64,000 nucleotides of DNA. It comes from Nannocystis punicea (lineage in GTDB: Bacteria > Myxococcota_A > Polyangia > Nannocystales > Nannocystaceae). The notes below the pieces were generated by a model that was given only the letters and a program-made list of their open reading frames with translations, was not told where the DNA came from and made no database searches. The position numbers and the translations under genes are program-made. Shown here one piece after another: positions 1 to 9,974 of the stretch (within the stretch, counting starts at the first letter, position 1; each line of letters starts with the position of its first letter). The DNA is taken from contig NZ_CP114040.1 of the NCBI RefSeq assembly GCF_026965555.1, positions 8,220,001 through 8,284,000 of the forward strand, written 5' to 3'.

Positions 1-2
1 CG

Positions 3-683
3 CGGATCTGGGACGCCGGCGACGGCCGCGAGCTCGCGGTCCTGCAGCACGACGAGGCCGTCAACACCGCCGAGTGGAGCCCCGACGGCGCACGGATCCT
101 CACCGCCTCGCTCGACAAGATCGCCCGCCTCTGGCGAAACGACGGCGGCGACCTCCAGGCCCGGCTGCGCGGCCATCACGAGTCGGTGCTGTCGGCCGCG
201 TGGAGCCCGGACGGTCGCCGCGTGCTCACCACCTCCGAGGACATGACCGCCCGGATCTGGGACCCCGACGCCGCGACCGAGCTGCTCGCCCTGCGCGGCC
301 ACGTGGGCGGCGTCTATCGCGGGGCGTGGAGCCCCGACGGGCGCTGGATCGCCACCGCCTCCAAGGACCGCACGGTGCGCGTCTGGCCGGCCGACGGCGC
401 CGGCGACCCGCTCGTCCTGCGCGGTCACGAGGCCACCGTGTACACCGCCCACTGGGACCGCGAGGGCCGGCGGATCGTCAGCGCCGGGGCCGACTACAGC
501 GTGCGCCTGTGGACCGACCTCGAGCCCCTCACCCGCGTCGACGACCCCGAGCTGTGGAGCGCCACCCGCCACTGCATCGCCGTCGAGCGGCGAGTCGCGC
601 TGCTCAACGTCTCGACGGCCGCCGCCGCGGCCGCGCGCGCGGCCTGCCTGCAGCGCGTCGCCCTCGCCGCGCCGGCGCTGTGA
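3..683 (+). CDS. WD40 repeat protein, C-terminal part (5' end outside window)
   Basis: The frame is open from the left edge and stops at 681-683. It shows successive WD40 blades: each has a GH dipeptide, a WSPDG-type strand and an RIW/RLW/RVW ending (WSPDGARILTAS, WSPDGRRVLTTS, WSPDGRWIATAS and a last, more divergent WDREGRRIVSAG). A tail of about 50 residues follows the last blade. In myxobacteria such propellers are usually the C-terminal part of Ser/Thr kinase or NACHT-like scaffold proteins; the upstream partner cannot be seen. The propeller is a protein-interaction platform, with no catalytic residues expected. The gene is convergent with the lipoprotein gene at 849-2600 and a palindromic element lies between them. 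Confidence 0.9.
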   Translation, partial: RIWDAGDGRELAVLQHDEAVNTAEWSPDGARILTASLDKIARLWRNDGGDLQARLRGHHESVLSAAWSPDGRRVLTTSEDMTARIWDPDAATELLALRGHVGGVYRGAWSPDGRWIATASKDRTVRVWPADGAGDPLVLRGHEATVYTAHWDREGRRIVSAGADYSVRLWTDLEPLTRVDDPELWSATRHCIAVERRVALLNVSTAAAAAARAACLQRVALAAPAL

Positions 684-717
684 ACGAGGGCCGCCCGGCG
701 CTCCTCATAATGAACTC

Positions 718-745
718 GAGGACATGTCCTCATGAACATGTCCAC
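718..745. repeat. Dispersed palindromic element (copy between convergent genes)
   Basis: A perfect 14-bp palindrome, GAGGACATGTCCTC (718-731), is followed by a second half-element, AACATGTCC. It lies 35 bp after the WD40 stop and about 100 bp beyond the stop of the convergent gene. It could serve as a bidirectional terminator, but there is no T-tract. Confidence 0.7.
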
Positions 746-848
746 ATAATCATATGCGAAGCGAGCGACCGCGATCCCGGCCCCGAAAGCGCCGGCGCGC
801 GCGACGGCCCGGGCCGCCGCGCGCGCGGTTCGTGTCCTCGTCAGAGAA

Positions 849-2600
<1,752 letters not shown>

Positions 2601-3487
2601 TCGGCTGTTCCTCTGTGTATTCGGTCGGCCTTCGATCGCGCGATGGACGCGATCGCGCATGGAAAGCCCACGGTACCTCACGGGGTATACGGGGTCCGTC
2701 GACCTCGAGAGATGAGACTCACATTCACGTCAGGACGGCCCAGCGTGACGAACCCCCGGATCTTGCCGTGGAAGGGCCGACGGAATTGATGTCTGGTGGC
2801 CGCGATTCGCCCTTCGTGACCAGCACGACGCCGTCGCCTGTTGACTGCGATTCAATGTCATCATGGATATCCCGACACGCAGTGTCGGTGTCCGACCTGC
2901 AGCGCCGTCCGGCCCTTCGACGTGAGAATTTTCGAATCTGGAGACGTGCCGCACGATCCCCGTCGGTGGGCGCGCGACTCGGGACGAAAGCGAGCGCACT
3001 GGCGGGGCCAGCGCCTCTCTGCGCGAGGGTGTCACCACGACGTGTCGCCACGATTGGGGGCTCGCGATATTCGCCCCACCGGCGCGTGAGCGGCCCCTCG
3101 CAGCCCGACGCGCGCGGTCCTGCGGTCGCGCAGGTGACGAGACCGCGCCCTGCAATCCGAGCAGTCGCTCGCAGCGCGGCCGCGTCCAGGAGCACGGCAG
3201 CTCGGTGACCACGAATCCCGAGGACCACGAAATCCGTGGTCGCGCGGAATCACGCCGGCGAATCATCACCAGCCGGCGAGCAACCGGTCGATGCCTCCTG
3301 GCCGCGGGACGGACAATGACCCTCGAGTCATGTCCGAATAGACATGACCCGAGAGTCATCCACATGTGAAGCGCGCTGGGGTCGCCGAGGATCGGCATGT
3401 CCCTTCGGACAGAACAGGGCCGAATTCAGCCTCCTGCGGCCTCCACTGCGGCCAGGTCCGGCCCGTGTGCGACGCTTCAGCGACCCG
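2601..3487. other. Intergenic region, no gene seen
   Basis: 887 bp between two minus-strand lipoprotein genes. Translations are Arg/Ala-rich with no start or RBS context and no recognisable domain. It contains the long inverted repeat at 3316-3359 and two GAATCA motifs near 3249-3275. Part of it must hold the promoter of the 849-2600 gene, but no consensus boxes stand out. Confidence 0.5.
3316..3359. repeat. Palindromic element, long-arm copy
   Basis: Inverted repeat: GTCATGTC (3327-3334), 6-nt loop CGAATA, GACATGAC (3341-3348). The pairing continues outward (ATGACcCTCG pairs with CGAGaGTCAT) to give arms of about 19 nt. It lies 129 bp beyond the stop of the minus-strand gene at 3488. The inner core matches the dispersed GGACATGTCC family, but the outer arms differ from other copies while remaining complementary. 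Confidence 0.75.
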
Positions 3488-4033
3488 TCAGGGCGCCTGG
3501 CACAGGTTCCACTCGGAGTTGACGCACAGCTTGCCGCCGTTCATCCCCGCGTTGGTCGCCTGGACGTTCTGGCACACCCAGTTGGTGCCGTCGATGCAGG
3601 CCTCGCCGACCTGCTTCTCGCCGCTCGAGCACTCGGCGATGCAGATGCACTCGCCGGTGCCGAACTTGATGAACGTGCCGTCGGCGCAGTTCTTGGGCAC
3701 GTCCGGATCGTCGCAGGCCTGGCCGAGGCTGGGGTCGCCCGAGAAGGGCACCGAGCCGAGCGAGAACTCGCCGTAGCAGGTCTCGCCGCCGGTGGTCGAG
3801 GTCGGCGTGCTGCTGTTGGTGTCGTTGGTGTCGCCACCGCTGGTGTCGCCGCTCGGGTTCCCGCTCGGGCTCCCGCTCGGATCCCCGCTCGGGTTCCCGC
3901 TCGGGTCGCCGCCGGTGTCGCTCTCCTCGGTGGTGCCGGTGGTCGAGTCGTCCGGCTCGCCACAGGCGGGCGCGAGCAACAGCGCGGCGAGGGTCGTGAA
4001 GCGGAGGGCGTTGGAGCTGTAGATCGTGGGCAT
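3488..4033 (-). CDS. Hypothetical Cys-rich lipoprotein
   Basis: 181 residues. The N-terminus has a signal with lipobox LAPAC (Cys24). A Gly-Asp-Pro-Ser repeat linker follows (GDPSGNPSGDPSG type, encoded by 12-bp DNA repeats around 3850-3910), then a Ser/Thr stretch. The roughly 100-residue C-terminal domain has 10 or more cysteines (CYGEF, CDDPDVPKNC, CICIAECSSGE, CIDGTNWVC), suggesting a disulfide-stabilised exported domain. No family was recognised. The start at 4033 gives the complete signal peptide; the RBS is weak (GCGAGAA). It is probably an outer-envelope protein of unknown role. Confidence 0.75.
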   Translation of the reverse strand: MPTIYSSNALRFTTLAALLLAPACGEPDDSTTGTTEESDTGGDPSGNPSGDPSGSPSGNPSGDTSGGDTNDTNSSTPTSTTGGETCYGEFSLGSVPFSGDPSLGQACDDPDVPKNCADGTFIKFGTGECICIAECSSGEKQVGEACIDGTNWVCQNVQATNAGMNGGKLCVNSEWNLCQAP

Positions 4034-4452
4034 CTGTCGTTCTCGCTACCGAGATGCCGGCCGAATCGCGCTGTCGCAGCGGTCGCACGCTTCGATGGTT
4101 GCGCCAGCTCACATGCCCGCGGCGCGCCGACGCCCCGCGAGCACGTCTCGTCGACGCTCGTCGCCGACACACGGACTTCGAGCCGCGCCGGCCCCACCCG
4201 CCGCGCCGTCGTCGATCCCCGCGCACGTCTCGTCGACGCTCGTCGCCGATGGCGGGCGTCGAGCCTCGCCGACCCACCCGCCGCGAGTCGAGCCCCAGGC
4301 GACGGATCGCGCGGCATGCCGCGATCCAAAGGACATGCCCCAAAAGACATCTTGGGACCGCGCGTCGACCTGCCCCGCTGCATTTGCGGCCGCGGGTGCG
4401 TCCGCCCGCCGCACCCGGGTTCGTGTCCCAGCCTTCATGCTAGTGTTCCCGC
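4034..4452. repeat. Intergenic region with an 82-bp-period direct repeat
   Basis: Between the divergent genes at 4033 and 4453. Two imperfect copies of a segment beginning GCACGTCTCGTCGACGCTCG start at 4141 and 4223 (period 82 bp, each about 65 bp conserved). Near 4330-4355 there is a degenerate relative of the dispersed palindrome (GGACATGCCCCAAAAGACAT). No gene was seen. Confidence 0.6.
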
Positions 4453-4764
4453 ATGGTCGACCCGTCCTGCATGCACTGCACCCGCTGCGCGCACGACGTG
4501 GCGGTCGAGTACGAGAACTCCGCGGCCGCGCGCCGCTGGTGGCGGCTGTACTTCTTGATCCCGCTGTTCTTGCTGCCCGCCTCGCCGTTCCTCGCCTCGG
4601 ACTACGTCATCTGCCTGCCGTTGATGATGTCGTACATGGTCGGCATGGGCCCGGTGCTGAGCATCGTCCGCGAGGCGCCGACCTGCGCCGAGTGCGGCGC
4701 GCTGATCCTGCCCGAGGAACAGGACCGCGCCGCCGCGCGTACACGCGCCGCATGCGTGCCCTGA
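4453..4764 (+). CDS. Small membrane protein with two CxxC pairs
   Basis: 103 residues. An N-terminal CMHCTRC cluster and a later CAEC motif flank two hydrophobic segments (roughly residues 34-48 and 51-72). This resembles zinc-ribbon membrane proteins, with the cysteine motifs on the same side of the membrane. The family was not identified. The 3' end overlaps the start of the MBL-fold gene by 13 bp, so the two are probably translationally coupled. Confidence 0.6.
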   Translation: MVDPSCMHCTRCAHDVAVEYENSAAARRWWRLYFLIPLFLLPASPFLASDYVICLPLMMSYMVGMGPVLSIVREAPTCAECGALILPEEQDRAAARTRAACVP

Positions 4765-5624
4765 CCCTCGTTCTCGCGCTCGTCGCCTGCCACGGCGGCC
4801 ACGACTCGCCCCCCTCGACGACCCCTGAAGGGTCGCGCGCGCCGATCGCCCTGACCTACCTCGGCGTCGCCGGCTGGCAGCTCGACGCCGGCCCGACCAC
4901 CATCCTCGTCGACCCCTACTTCTCGCGCCCCGACCTCGACGGCCCGCTGACGCCCGACCCCGCCGCGATCGCGGCCCACGCCCCCGCGCGCGCCGACGCC
5001 ATCGTCATCGGTCACTCGCACGTCGACCACGTCCTCGACGCCCCGGCCGTGGCCGCCGCCACCGGCGCGCAGCTGATCGGCAGCGAGAGCACCGCCCGCC
5101 TCGCGCGCGCCAGCGGCCTGCCCGCGACCAAGATCGTCCCCGTCCGCGGCCACGAGCGGATCGCCGGCGACGGCTGGTCGGTGCAGGTCGTGCCGAGCCT
5201 CCACTCCAAGATCGGCGATCAATTCCTCGGCGGCCAGATCGCCGAAGGGCCGCAGCTGCCGCTGCGATTCGCCGACTACGCCGAGGGGGGCACCTTCGCC
5301 TATCTGGTGGAGGTCGCCGGCCGACGCGTCCTGTTCCTCGGCACCGCCAACTTCATCGAGGCCGAGCTCACCGGCCTGCGCCCCGACATCGCAGTGATCG
5401 CCACCGGCCTGCGCGAGAAGGTCGACGACTACACCTGCCGCCTGTTGCGCGCGCTCGACCGGCCGCCGCTCGTCTACGCCAATCACTTCGACGACTGGGA
5501 GGCTCCGCCCACCGACGAACCCGTCACCGACGACCTGAAGGCCTTCGTCGCCGAGGTCGAGCAATGCGCGCCCGGGACCCGGGTGGTGATCCCCCGCCAC
5601 TTCGAGCGCATGGAATTGCCGTGA
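4752..5624 (+). CDS. Metallo-beta-lactamase-fold lipoprotein (UlaG-like hydrolase)
   Basis: 290 residues. The ATG at 4752 begins a short lipoprotein signal ending ALVAC (Cys13). The mature part starts with LTYLGVAGWQL and carries the metal-binding GHSHVDHVLD motif near residues 86-95. Later conserved histidines are in VPSLHSK and YANHFDDW, and the C-terminal strand is VVIPRHFE. These are features of the broad UlaG/YtnP-like MBL-fold hydrolases. The substrate is not predictable. The enzyme is predicted to be anchored outside the cytoplasm. A second, distinct MBL lipoprotein lies at 12271-13029. Confidence 0.85.
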   Translation: MRALTLVLALVACHGGHDSPPSTTPEGSRAPIALTYLGVAGWQLDAGPTTILVDPYFSRPDLDGPLTPDPAAIAAHAPARADAIVIGHSHVDHVLDAPAVAAATGAQLIGSESTARLARASGLPATKIVPVRGHERIAGDGWSVQVVPSLHSKIGDQFLGGQIAEGPQLPLRFADYAEGGTFAYLVEVAGRRVLFLGTANFIEAELTGLRPDIAVIATGLREKVDDYTCRLLRALDRPPLVYANHFDDWEAPPTDEPVTDDLKAFVAEVEQCAPGTRVVIPRHFERMELP

Positions 5625-5655
5625 GCCTGACCCCTGGCGGCAGCTCGAGGCGCTG

Positions 5656-5937
5656 ATGCAGGAATGCGCCGACCGCCGCCCCGACCGCCGCCCCGGCGCC
5701 CACGGTGAATACCGCGTCGGCCACGGCGACGCAGCCCCCGGCTGGAACGATTGGATGTGGCAAGTCGAGGCCATCGAGCCGCTCGAACGCCCCATCGCCG
5801 GGGTGCTCGCCCGCTACCGCGAGCTCGAGAGCGCCGAGCTCGCGCACTGCCAACTCGCCGCACGAACACGGACGACGCACGCCCCGCCGACGACGCCGGC
5901 GTCCGCGCCGCAGGAGCCACGGAAGCATCGTCTTTGA
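5656..5937 (+). CDS. Small hypothetical protein
   Basis: 93 residues with strong G/C preference at third codon positions up to about residue 68. It has a plausible amphipathic core (WNDWMWQVEAIEPLERPIAG, then a RYRELESAEL helix). It lies directly after the MBL gene on the same strand. The last 25 residues are Thr/Pro-rich and may be read-through of non-coding DNA. No family was recognised and the RBS is weak. Confidence 0.4.
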   Translation: MQECADRRPDRRPGAHGEYRVGHGDAAPGWNDWMWQVEAIEPLERPIAGVLARYRELESAELAHCQLAARTRTTHAPPTTPASAPQEPRKHRL

Positions 5938-6062
5938 CGCCTCGCGGACGAGGCCGCTCGGAGCGACGCTCCGATTCATTATTCGTACGAACCGCTCGAG
6001 CCTCGCTCCGGCGGCGTCGCCGTCGCACGCGCCGGCCGACGCGCCTGCGGGTGCGACAGCCC

Positions 6063-7232
6063 TTAATCGAGCAGGAAGCGCAGGAAGCGATCGATGCGCC
6101 CCAGCGCCGCGGCCAGCTCGTCGTCGTCCTTCACCGCGGTGAAGCGCACCCGCCCCGCGGAGCCCGGGCCGAACGCGCTCCCGGGGACCGCGGCCACCTG
6201 CTGCTCTCGCAGCAATCGCCGGCAGAATTCATCCCCGTCGAGCCCCGTCGCGCGGACGTCGGCCCACGCATAGAACCCGCCCTCCGCGGGCTCCACGCGC
6301 AGCCCGCCGAGGCCCGCCAGGGCGCGCGTGAAATCGGCGACGCGTCGCTCCCACGTCGCCCACAGCTCCGTCATCCGCGCCTCGCCGGCCGCCGCCAGCG
6401 CCACGCTCGCGGCGTGCTGCGCGATCGAGCTCGCGCACGTCGACAGGTGCTGCTGCGCCTTCACCATGCGCGCGATCAGGTGCCCCGGCCCGTACGCGTG
6501 GCCGATCCGCCAGCCGCCCATCGCGTGGCTCTTGGTCAAAGACATCAGCCCGATCGTCCGCTCGCGCATCCCCGGGAGCGACGCGATCGGCGTGTGCCTG
6601 CGCCCGCCCCACGTCACCGCCTCGTACACCTCGTCGGCGATCACCACCCAATCGTGGGTGCGCGCCGCGTGGGCCAGCGGCTCGAGATCGTCGCGCGTGT
6701 GCACGATGCCGGCCGGATTGTGCGGACTGCAGAGGATCACCGCCCGCGTCCGCGGGCTGCTCGCCGCCGCCAGCGTCGCCCCCGTCGCGCACCAGCGCCG
6801 CGCCGGATCGGCCGCCACGCGCACCGGCGTACCGCCGAGCAGCGCGATCGTCGGGGCGTAGCTGACGAAGCACGGATCTTCGACGAGCACCTCGGCGCCG
6901 CGCTCCATCACCGCCAGCAGCGCGAGCATCAGCCCCTGCTTGCAGCCGGCGGTGGCCATCACCTCCGCGGCCGGATTCACCCGCAATCCATACACCCGCA
7001 GCAGCCGCTCCGCGACCACGTGCAGGAACGACGGCTCTCCGCGGGCCGGCGCCTGGTGGGTGTGTCCGGCGTGCATCGCCGCGGTGGCGGCCTCGACGAT
7101 GAACGCCGGCGTCGGCTCCGCGGCGCGCCCGGCCGACAGGTCGATCATCGGCTCGCCGGCCGCGCGCCTCGCCGCCGCCGCGTCGGCGATCGCCACGGTC
7201 AGCGACGCATCGACCGCGTCGATCGTCCTCAT
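6063..7232 (-). CDS. PLP-dependent aminotransferase, class I/II
   Basis: 389 residues, fold-type I. The Schiff-base lysine is K234 in SLTKSHAMGGWRIG, the PLP-ring Asp lies in WVVIADEVYE, and SPHNPAG is the family's NP motif. The RVRFTAV strand near the C-terminus supplies the carboxylate-binding Arg. It resembles aspartate/aromatic aminotransferases of the MalY/PatA/KAT type; the amino-acid substrate is unclear. The ATG at 7232 overlaps the stop of the upstream S41-like gene as ATGA, so the two form an operon. The ORF stays open far upstream, but only because of the GC-rich antisense frame. Confidence 0.9.
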   Translation of the reverse strand: MRTIDAVDASLTVAIADAAAARRAAGEPMIDLSAGRAAEPTPAFIVEAATAAMHAGHTHQAPARGEPSFLHVVAERLLRVYGLRVNPAAEVMATAGCKQGLMLALLAVMERGAEVLVEDPCFVSYAPTIALLGGTPVRVAADPARRWCATGATLAAASSPRTRAVILCSPHNPAGIVHTRDDLEPLAHAARTHDWVVIADEVYEAVTWGGRRHTPIASLPGMRERTIGLMSLTKSHAMGGWRIGHAYGPGHLIARMVKAQQHLSTCASSIAQHAASVALAAAGEARMTELWATWERRVADFTRALAGLGGLRVEPAEGGFYAWADVRATGLDGDEFCRRLLREQQVAAVPGSAFGPGSAGRVRFTAVKDDDELAAALGRIDRFLRFLLD

Positions 7233-8878
7233 CGCCGGCTCCGCCCCTCGCGCCCGTCCAGGTGGGCGTACGCCCGCTCGAGCAGGAGCGCGTGGTACTG
7301 TGAATAGTTGGCCGCAGTCGGCGGCAGGCGCTCGGCGACCTCGGCCGGGTTGCCCTCGAGGATCTCCCCGTTCGGGCGGATCGTGTGACCGATCGACCAC
7401 ATGAATTCGACCAGCGGCCGGTCCGTGCCCGGCATCTTGAGCACCTCCGACCACTCCCAGGTGTTGCTGAAGCCGCCGGTGGGCATCCCGATCGTGTGGC
7501 CCAATTCGTTGTCGACGATCGTCGCCGCGAACTGGTCGAGGTGCGAGCCGCCGCCGGGGCCGAAGAAGCACACCAGCGGCCCCGAGAAGTGGACAGCGGC
7601 CGGCTTCACCACCCCGTCCGAGTCGGCCGGCAGGTGCGCCAGCTTGAACGGCACCGCCTCGCTGAAGCTGCGCCCCGCCTCCAGCGCCGGGATCACCGAG
7701 CCCTCGAGCCACGCCAGCAGGCGCGCCCCGCCGTCGTCGCTCTCGAACACCCCGGCGTCGGTCGCTCCGCCGCCCACCAGCTCCGCCCGCTTCTGCGCCA
7801 CGAATGGCACCACCACGTCGCTCAGGCGGAGGTTGCCGAGCGTGGACTTGAACGGCCGACCCGTCATTCGCTGGATCGCGTACACCCCGAGCGAACCGCC
7901 GCGCGAGCCGGTCGCGTCGACGATCAGCGCGTGCTCCAGCAGCCGCTCCTTCTCGGCGTACGCCATCAATCGATCGACGTCCGCCACCAGAGCGCGCCGA
8001 AACCCCAGCCAGCGCAGCAGCACCGCCTTGCGCCCGTCGGTCGGCCGGAACAGCTCGTAGGTCTCGGTCGCGTACGCGAGCGACATGCCCGGGTACTCGG
8101 GCCGCTGCGGCCCCGCCCAGCGGACCTGCTCGGGCGGGAGCCACGGCAGCGCCACCTCGTACGTCGTCCCGTCGCTCGCCCGCAATTCGTAGGTCACCCG
8201 CTCGCCGAAGCGGTCGGGCGGGAGCTGCCCGCTGCGCACGTTCAGCTGGGCCGACAGGTTCCACCAGAAGTTCTCGCGCGTCGAATAGGGGTAGTACGGC
8301 TCGACGCTCGCCACGTACTCGGCGAGCGGCCGCCCGTCGACCCCGACCACCCGATCGCCGCGCTGCGGCACCCGCGGGACCTCGGCCGCGGCGAAGAACG
8401 ACTCGTCGAGGTCGGCCACGAACACGGAGAATTGTGATTGCCCGTAGTCGGTGGCGAAGCGCAGCGGCGCCTCGGCCCGCTCCTTCCAGCCGGGGACCAC
8501 CAGCCCGCCGTCGACCGGCCGGACCTTGAGGTGGCGATCCTTGCGCGCGTTGCTGATCTTGACCAGCGCGTAGAACAGCTCGACCTCCGTCTTCGCCGCC
8601 ACCAGCTCCGGCGCGAACGCCTCCATGCCCCCGCGCACGTCGAGCGCGAGCCGCTGGTTCTTCACCGGCGAGAACGCCTCGCGCCGCGCGGTCTTGTCCC
8701 AGATCTCCGCGAACAGGCGCGCCCGCTGCTCCGCGGTCCCGAGCGGCCCCGCCGCGGCCGCCGGCTCGCTCGCGGGCGACGAAGCAGCGGTGGGCGACAC
8801 GGTGGTGGCTCTGTCAGGTTTGCACGCCGACGCGACGAGACCGAGGACGATCGCCGCGGTTGCGGAAAATCGTGTCAT
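7229..8878 (-). CDS. S41-family-like peptidase lipoprotein
   Basis: 549 residues. Start at 8878 with lipoprotein signal VASAC (Cys19), followed by an Ala/Ser/Pro linker. A PDZ-like segment (PQRGDRVVGVDGRPLAEYV) precedes the C-terminal-processing-peptidase-like domain. IVDATGSRGGSLG forms the oxyanion strand, and GPGGGSHLDQFA (Ser445) is the position of the catalytic Ser of S41 enzymes. A downstream IGMPTGG loop follows. Around the Ser the motif is GGSH rather than the usual TASA, so activity is probable but not certain. Inferred periplasmic or outer-membrane-anchored protease, co-transcribed with the aminotransferase. Confidence 0.8.
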   Translation of the reverse strand: MTRFSATAAIVLGLVASACKPDRATTVSPTAASSPASEPAAAAGPLGTAEQRARLFAEIWDKTARREAFSPVKNQRLALDVRGGMEAFAPELVAAKTEVELFYALVKISNARKDRHLKVRPVDGGLVVPGWKERAEAPLRFATDYGQSQFSVFVADLDESFFAAAEVPRVPQRGDRVVGVDGRPLAEYVASVEPYYPYSTRENFWWNLSAQLNVRSGQLPPDRFGERVTYELRASDGTTYEVALPWLPPEQVRWAGPQRPEYPGMSLAYATETYELFRPTDGRKAVLLRWLGFRRALVADVDRLMAYAEKERLLEHALIVDATGSRGGSLGVYAIQRMTGRPFKSTLGNLRLSDVVVPFVAQKRAELVGGGATDAGVFESDDGGARLLAWLEGSVIPALEAGRSFSEAVPFKLAHLPADSDGVVKPAAVHFSGPLVCFFGPGGGSHLDQFAATIVDNELGHTIGMPTGGFSNTWEWSEVLKMPGTDRPLVEFMWSIGHTIRPNGEILEGNPAEVAERLPPTAANYSQYHALLLERAYAHLDGREGRSRR

Positions 8879-9363
8879 GACGGGTGCGAGGATAGGCGCA
8901 GCGAGCGGGCGGGCGCACGCTCGCGCGACAACCGCCATTTCCTCGCGTCCCCGCAATCGCAGCACCCGGCGCCCCGCCCGCCGCCGCGTTCGGGCCCGCG
9001 GCGGCCAATCTCCACAGTGCCCCGCGACGCAGTCGGCCCTCTGGCGGCGACGACGCACGAATGCGACCCGTCTCGCGCAGGGATCTTCACACCCCATCGA
9101 ACCGCTTGACAGGCCTGGCCGACGTATGTCCATGCGCCCCTACGAATCGCCGGGTCGAACGGGCGCACGCATGCTCCTTGCCTGATGCCCGGGGTGACGA
9201 GGCCGCGGATGCCCGCCGCCCTGAAACTTCGGACGACGAGCCGCGGCCGCTCTCCGCCGCCGCCTGGACCGACACCGCGGATGTTCTCGGCCGATCGCTG
9301 GGCCGACGAGCCGATGTCTGGGCCGATGAGTCGCCGCGCTCACTGCCGTGATACCCTGGCCGC
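8879..9363. other. Intergenic region between divergent genes
   Basis: 485 bp separating the S41-like lipoprotein gene (minus) and the HutD-like gene (plus). Short direct repeats of a GGCCGACGAGCCGATG type occur at about 9295-9335. No ORF here has credible coding character. Both promoters must lie here, but no consensus boxes were found. Confidence 0.5.
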
Positions 9364-9945
9364 GTGAGCGACCCGATCTCGCCCCCCGGCCTCGTCCTCG
9401 TCCCCCGCGCGGCCCAGCGGCGTGTCCGCTGGAAGAACGACGGCGGCTGGACCACCGAGCTGGCAGCGCGACCCGAGGGCGCGAGCGAGTTCGCCTGGCG
9501 GGTCAGCGTCGCCGAGGTCGACGCCGACTGCACCTTCTCGCACTTCCCCGGCATCGACCGCAGCATCCTCGTCCTCGCCGGCGCCGGCTTCGACCTCCAC
9601 GTCGACGGCGAGACCCCGGCGCACCTGCGCCTCGGCGGCCCGGCGCACGCATTCTCCGGCGATCGCGGGGCCACCTGCACCCTCGTCGGCGGCCCCACCC
9701 GCGACTTCAACGTCATGACCCGCCGCGGCCAGCTCCGTCACGCCCTCACGCGCTCCCAGGCGCCGACGACCCTCGAGCGCCGCCCCGGCCTGACCTGGGT
9801 CGTCCACGTCGTCGACGGCCAGACGACCGTCGGCGGCGCCCCTGCGGCCGCCGGCGATTGTGTAATTGTGGAACATGTCCCCGAGGACACATCACCAGTC
9901 GCCCTCGCCGGCGACCTCGTGCTCGTGCGGCTCGAGCGAGTCTGA
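9364..9945 (+). CDS. HutD/Ves family protein
   Basis: 193 residues, starting at GTG 9364. It matches the HutD pattern: RWKNDGGWTTEL near the N-terminus, FAWRVSVAEV, CTFSHFPGIDRSILVLAG, AFSGD, and DFNVMTRRG. HutD proteins are bicupins associated with histidine utilisation and are thought to limit pathway flux, but no hut genes are visible here. The C-terminal strand pair is interrupted by EHVPEDTS, encoded by a copy of the dispersed palindromic element (9871-9892). The gene is convergent with the glycosidase gene that ends 29 bp downstream. Confidence 0.88.
   Translation: MSDPISPPGLVLVPRAAQRRVRWKNDGGWTTELAARPEGASEFAWRVSVAEVDADCTFSHFPGIDRSILVLAGAGFDLHVDGETPAHLRLGGPAHAFSGDRGATCTLVGGPTRDFNVMTRRGQLRHALTRSQAPTTLERRPGLTWVVHVVDGQTTVGGAPAAAGDCVIVEHVPEDTSPVALAGDLVLVRLERV
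9871..9892 (+). repeat. Palindromic element inside the HutD-like reading frame
   Basis: The inverted repeat TGTCC-CCGA-GGACA (9876-9889) lies in frame 53 bp before the stop. It encodes VPED within EHVPEDTS, the same peptide and reading frame as the array in the MglA-like GTPase gene. Confidence 0.7.
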
Positions 9946-9974
9946 CAGCGCGTACCCGCCCTGCGGCGAGTCAC

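Noticed and set aside
2725..3398. Overlapping minus-strand ORFs of 167-222 codons in the 2.6-3.5 kb gap
   Set aside because: Arg/Ser-rich composition, no RBS, no motif, and the region holds a large inverted repeat.
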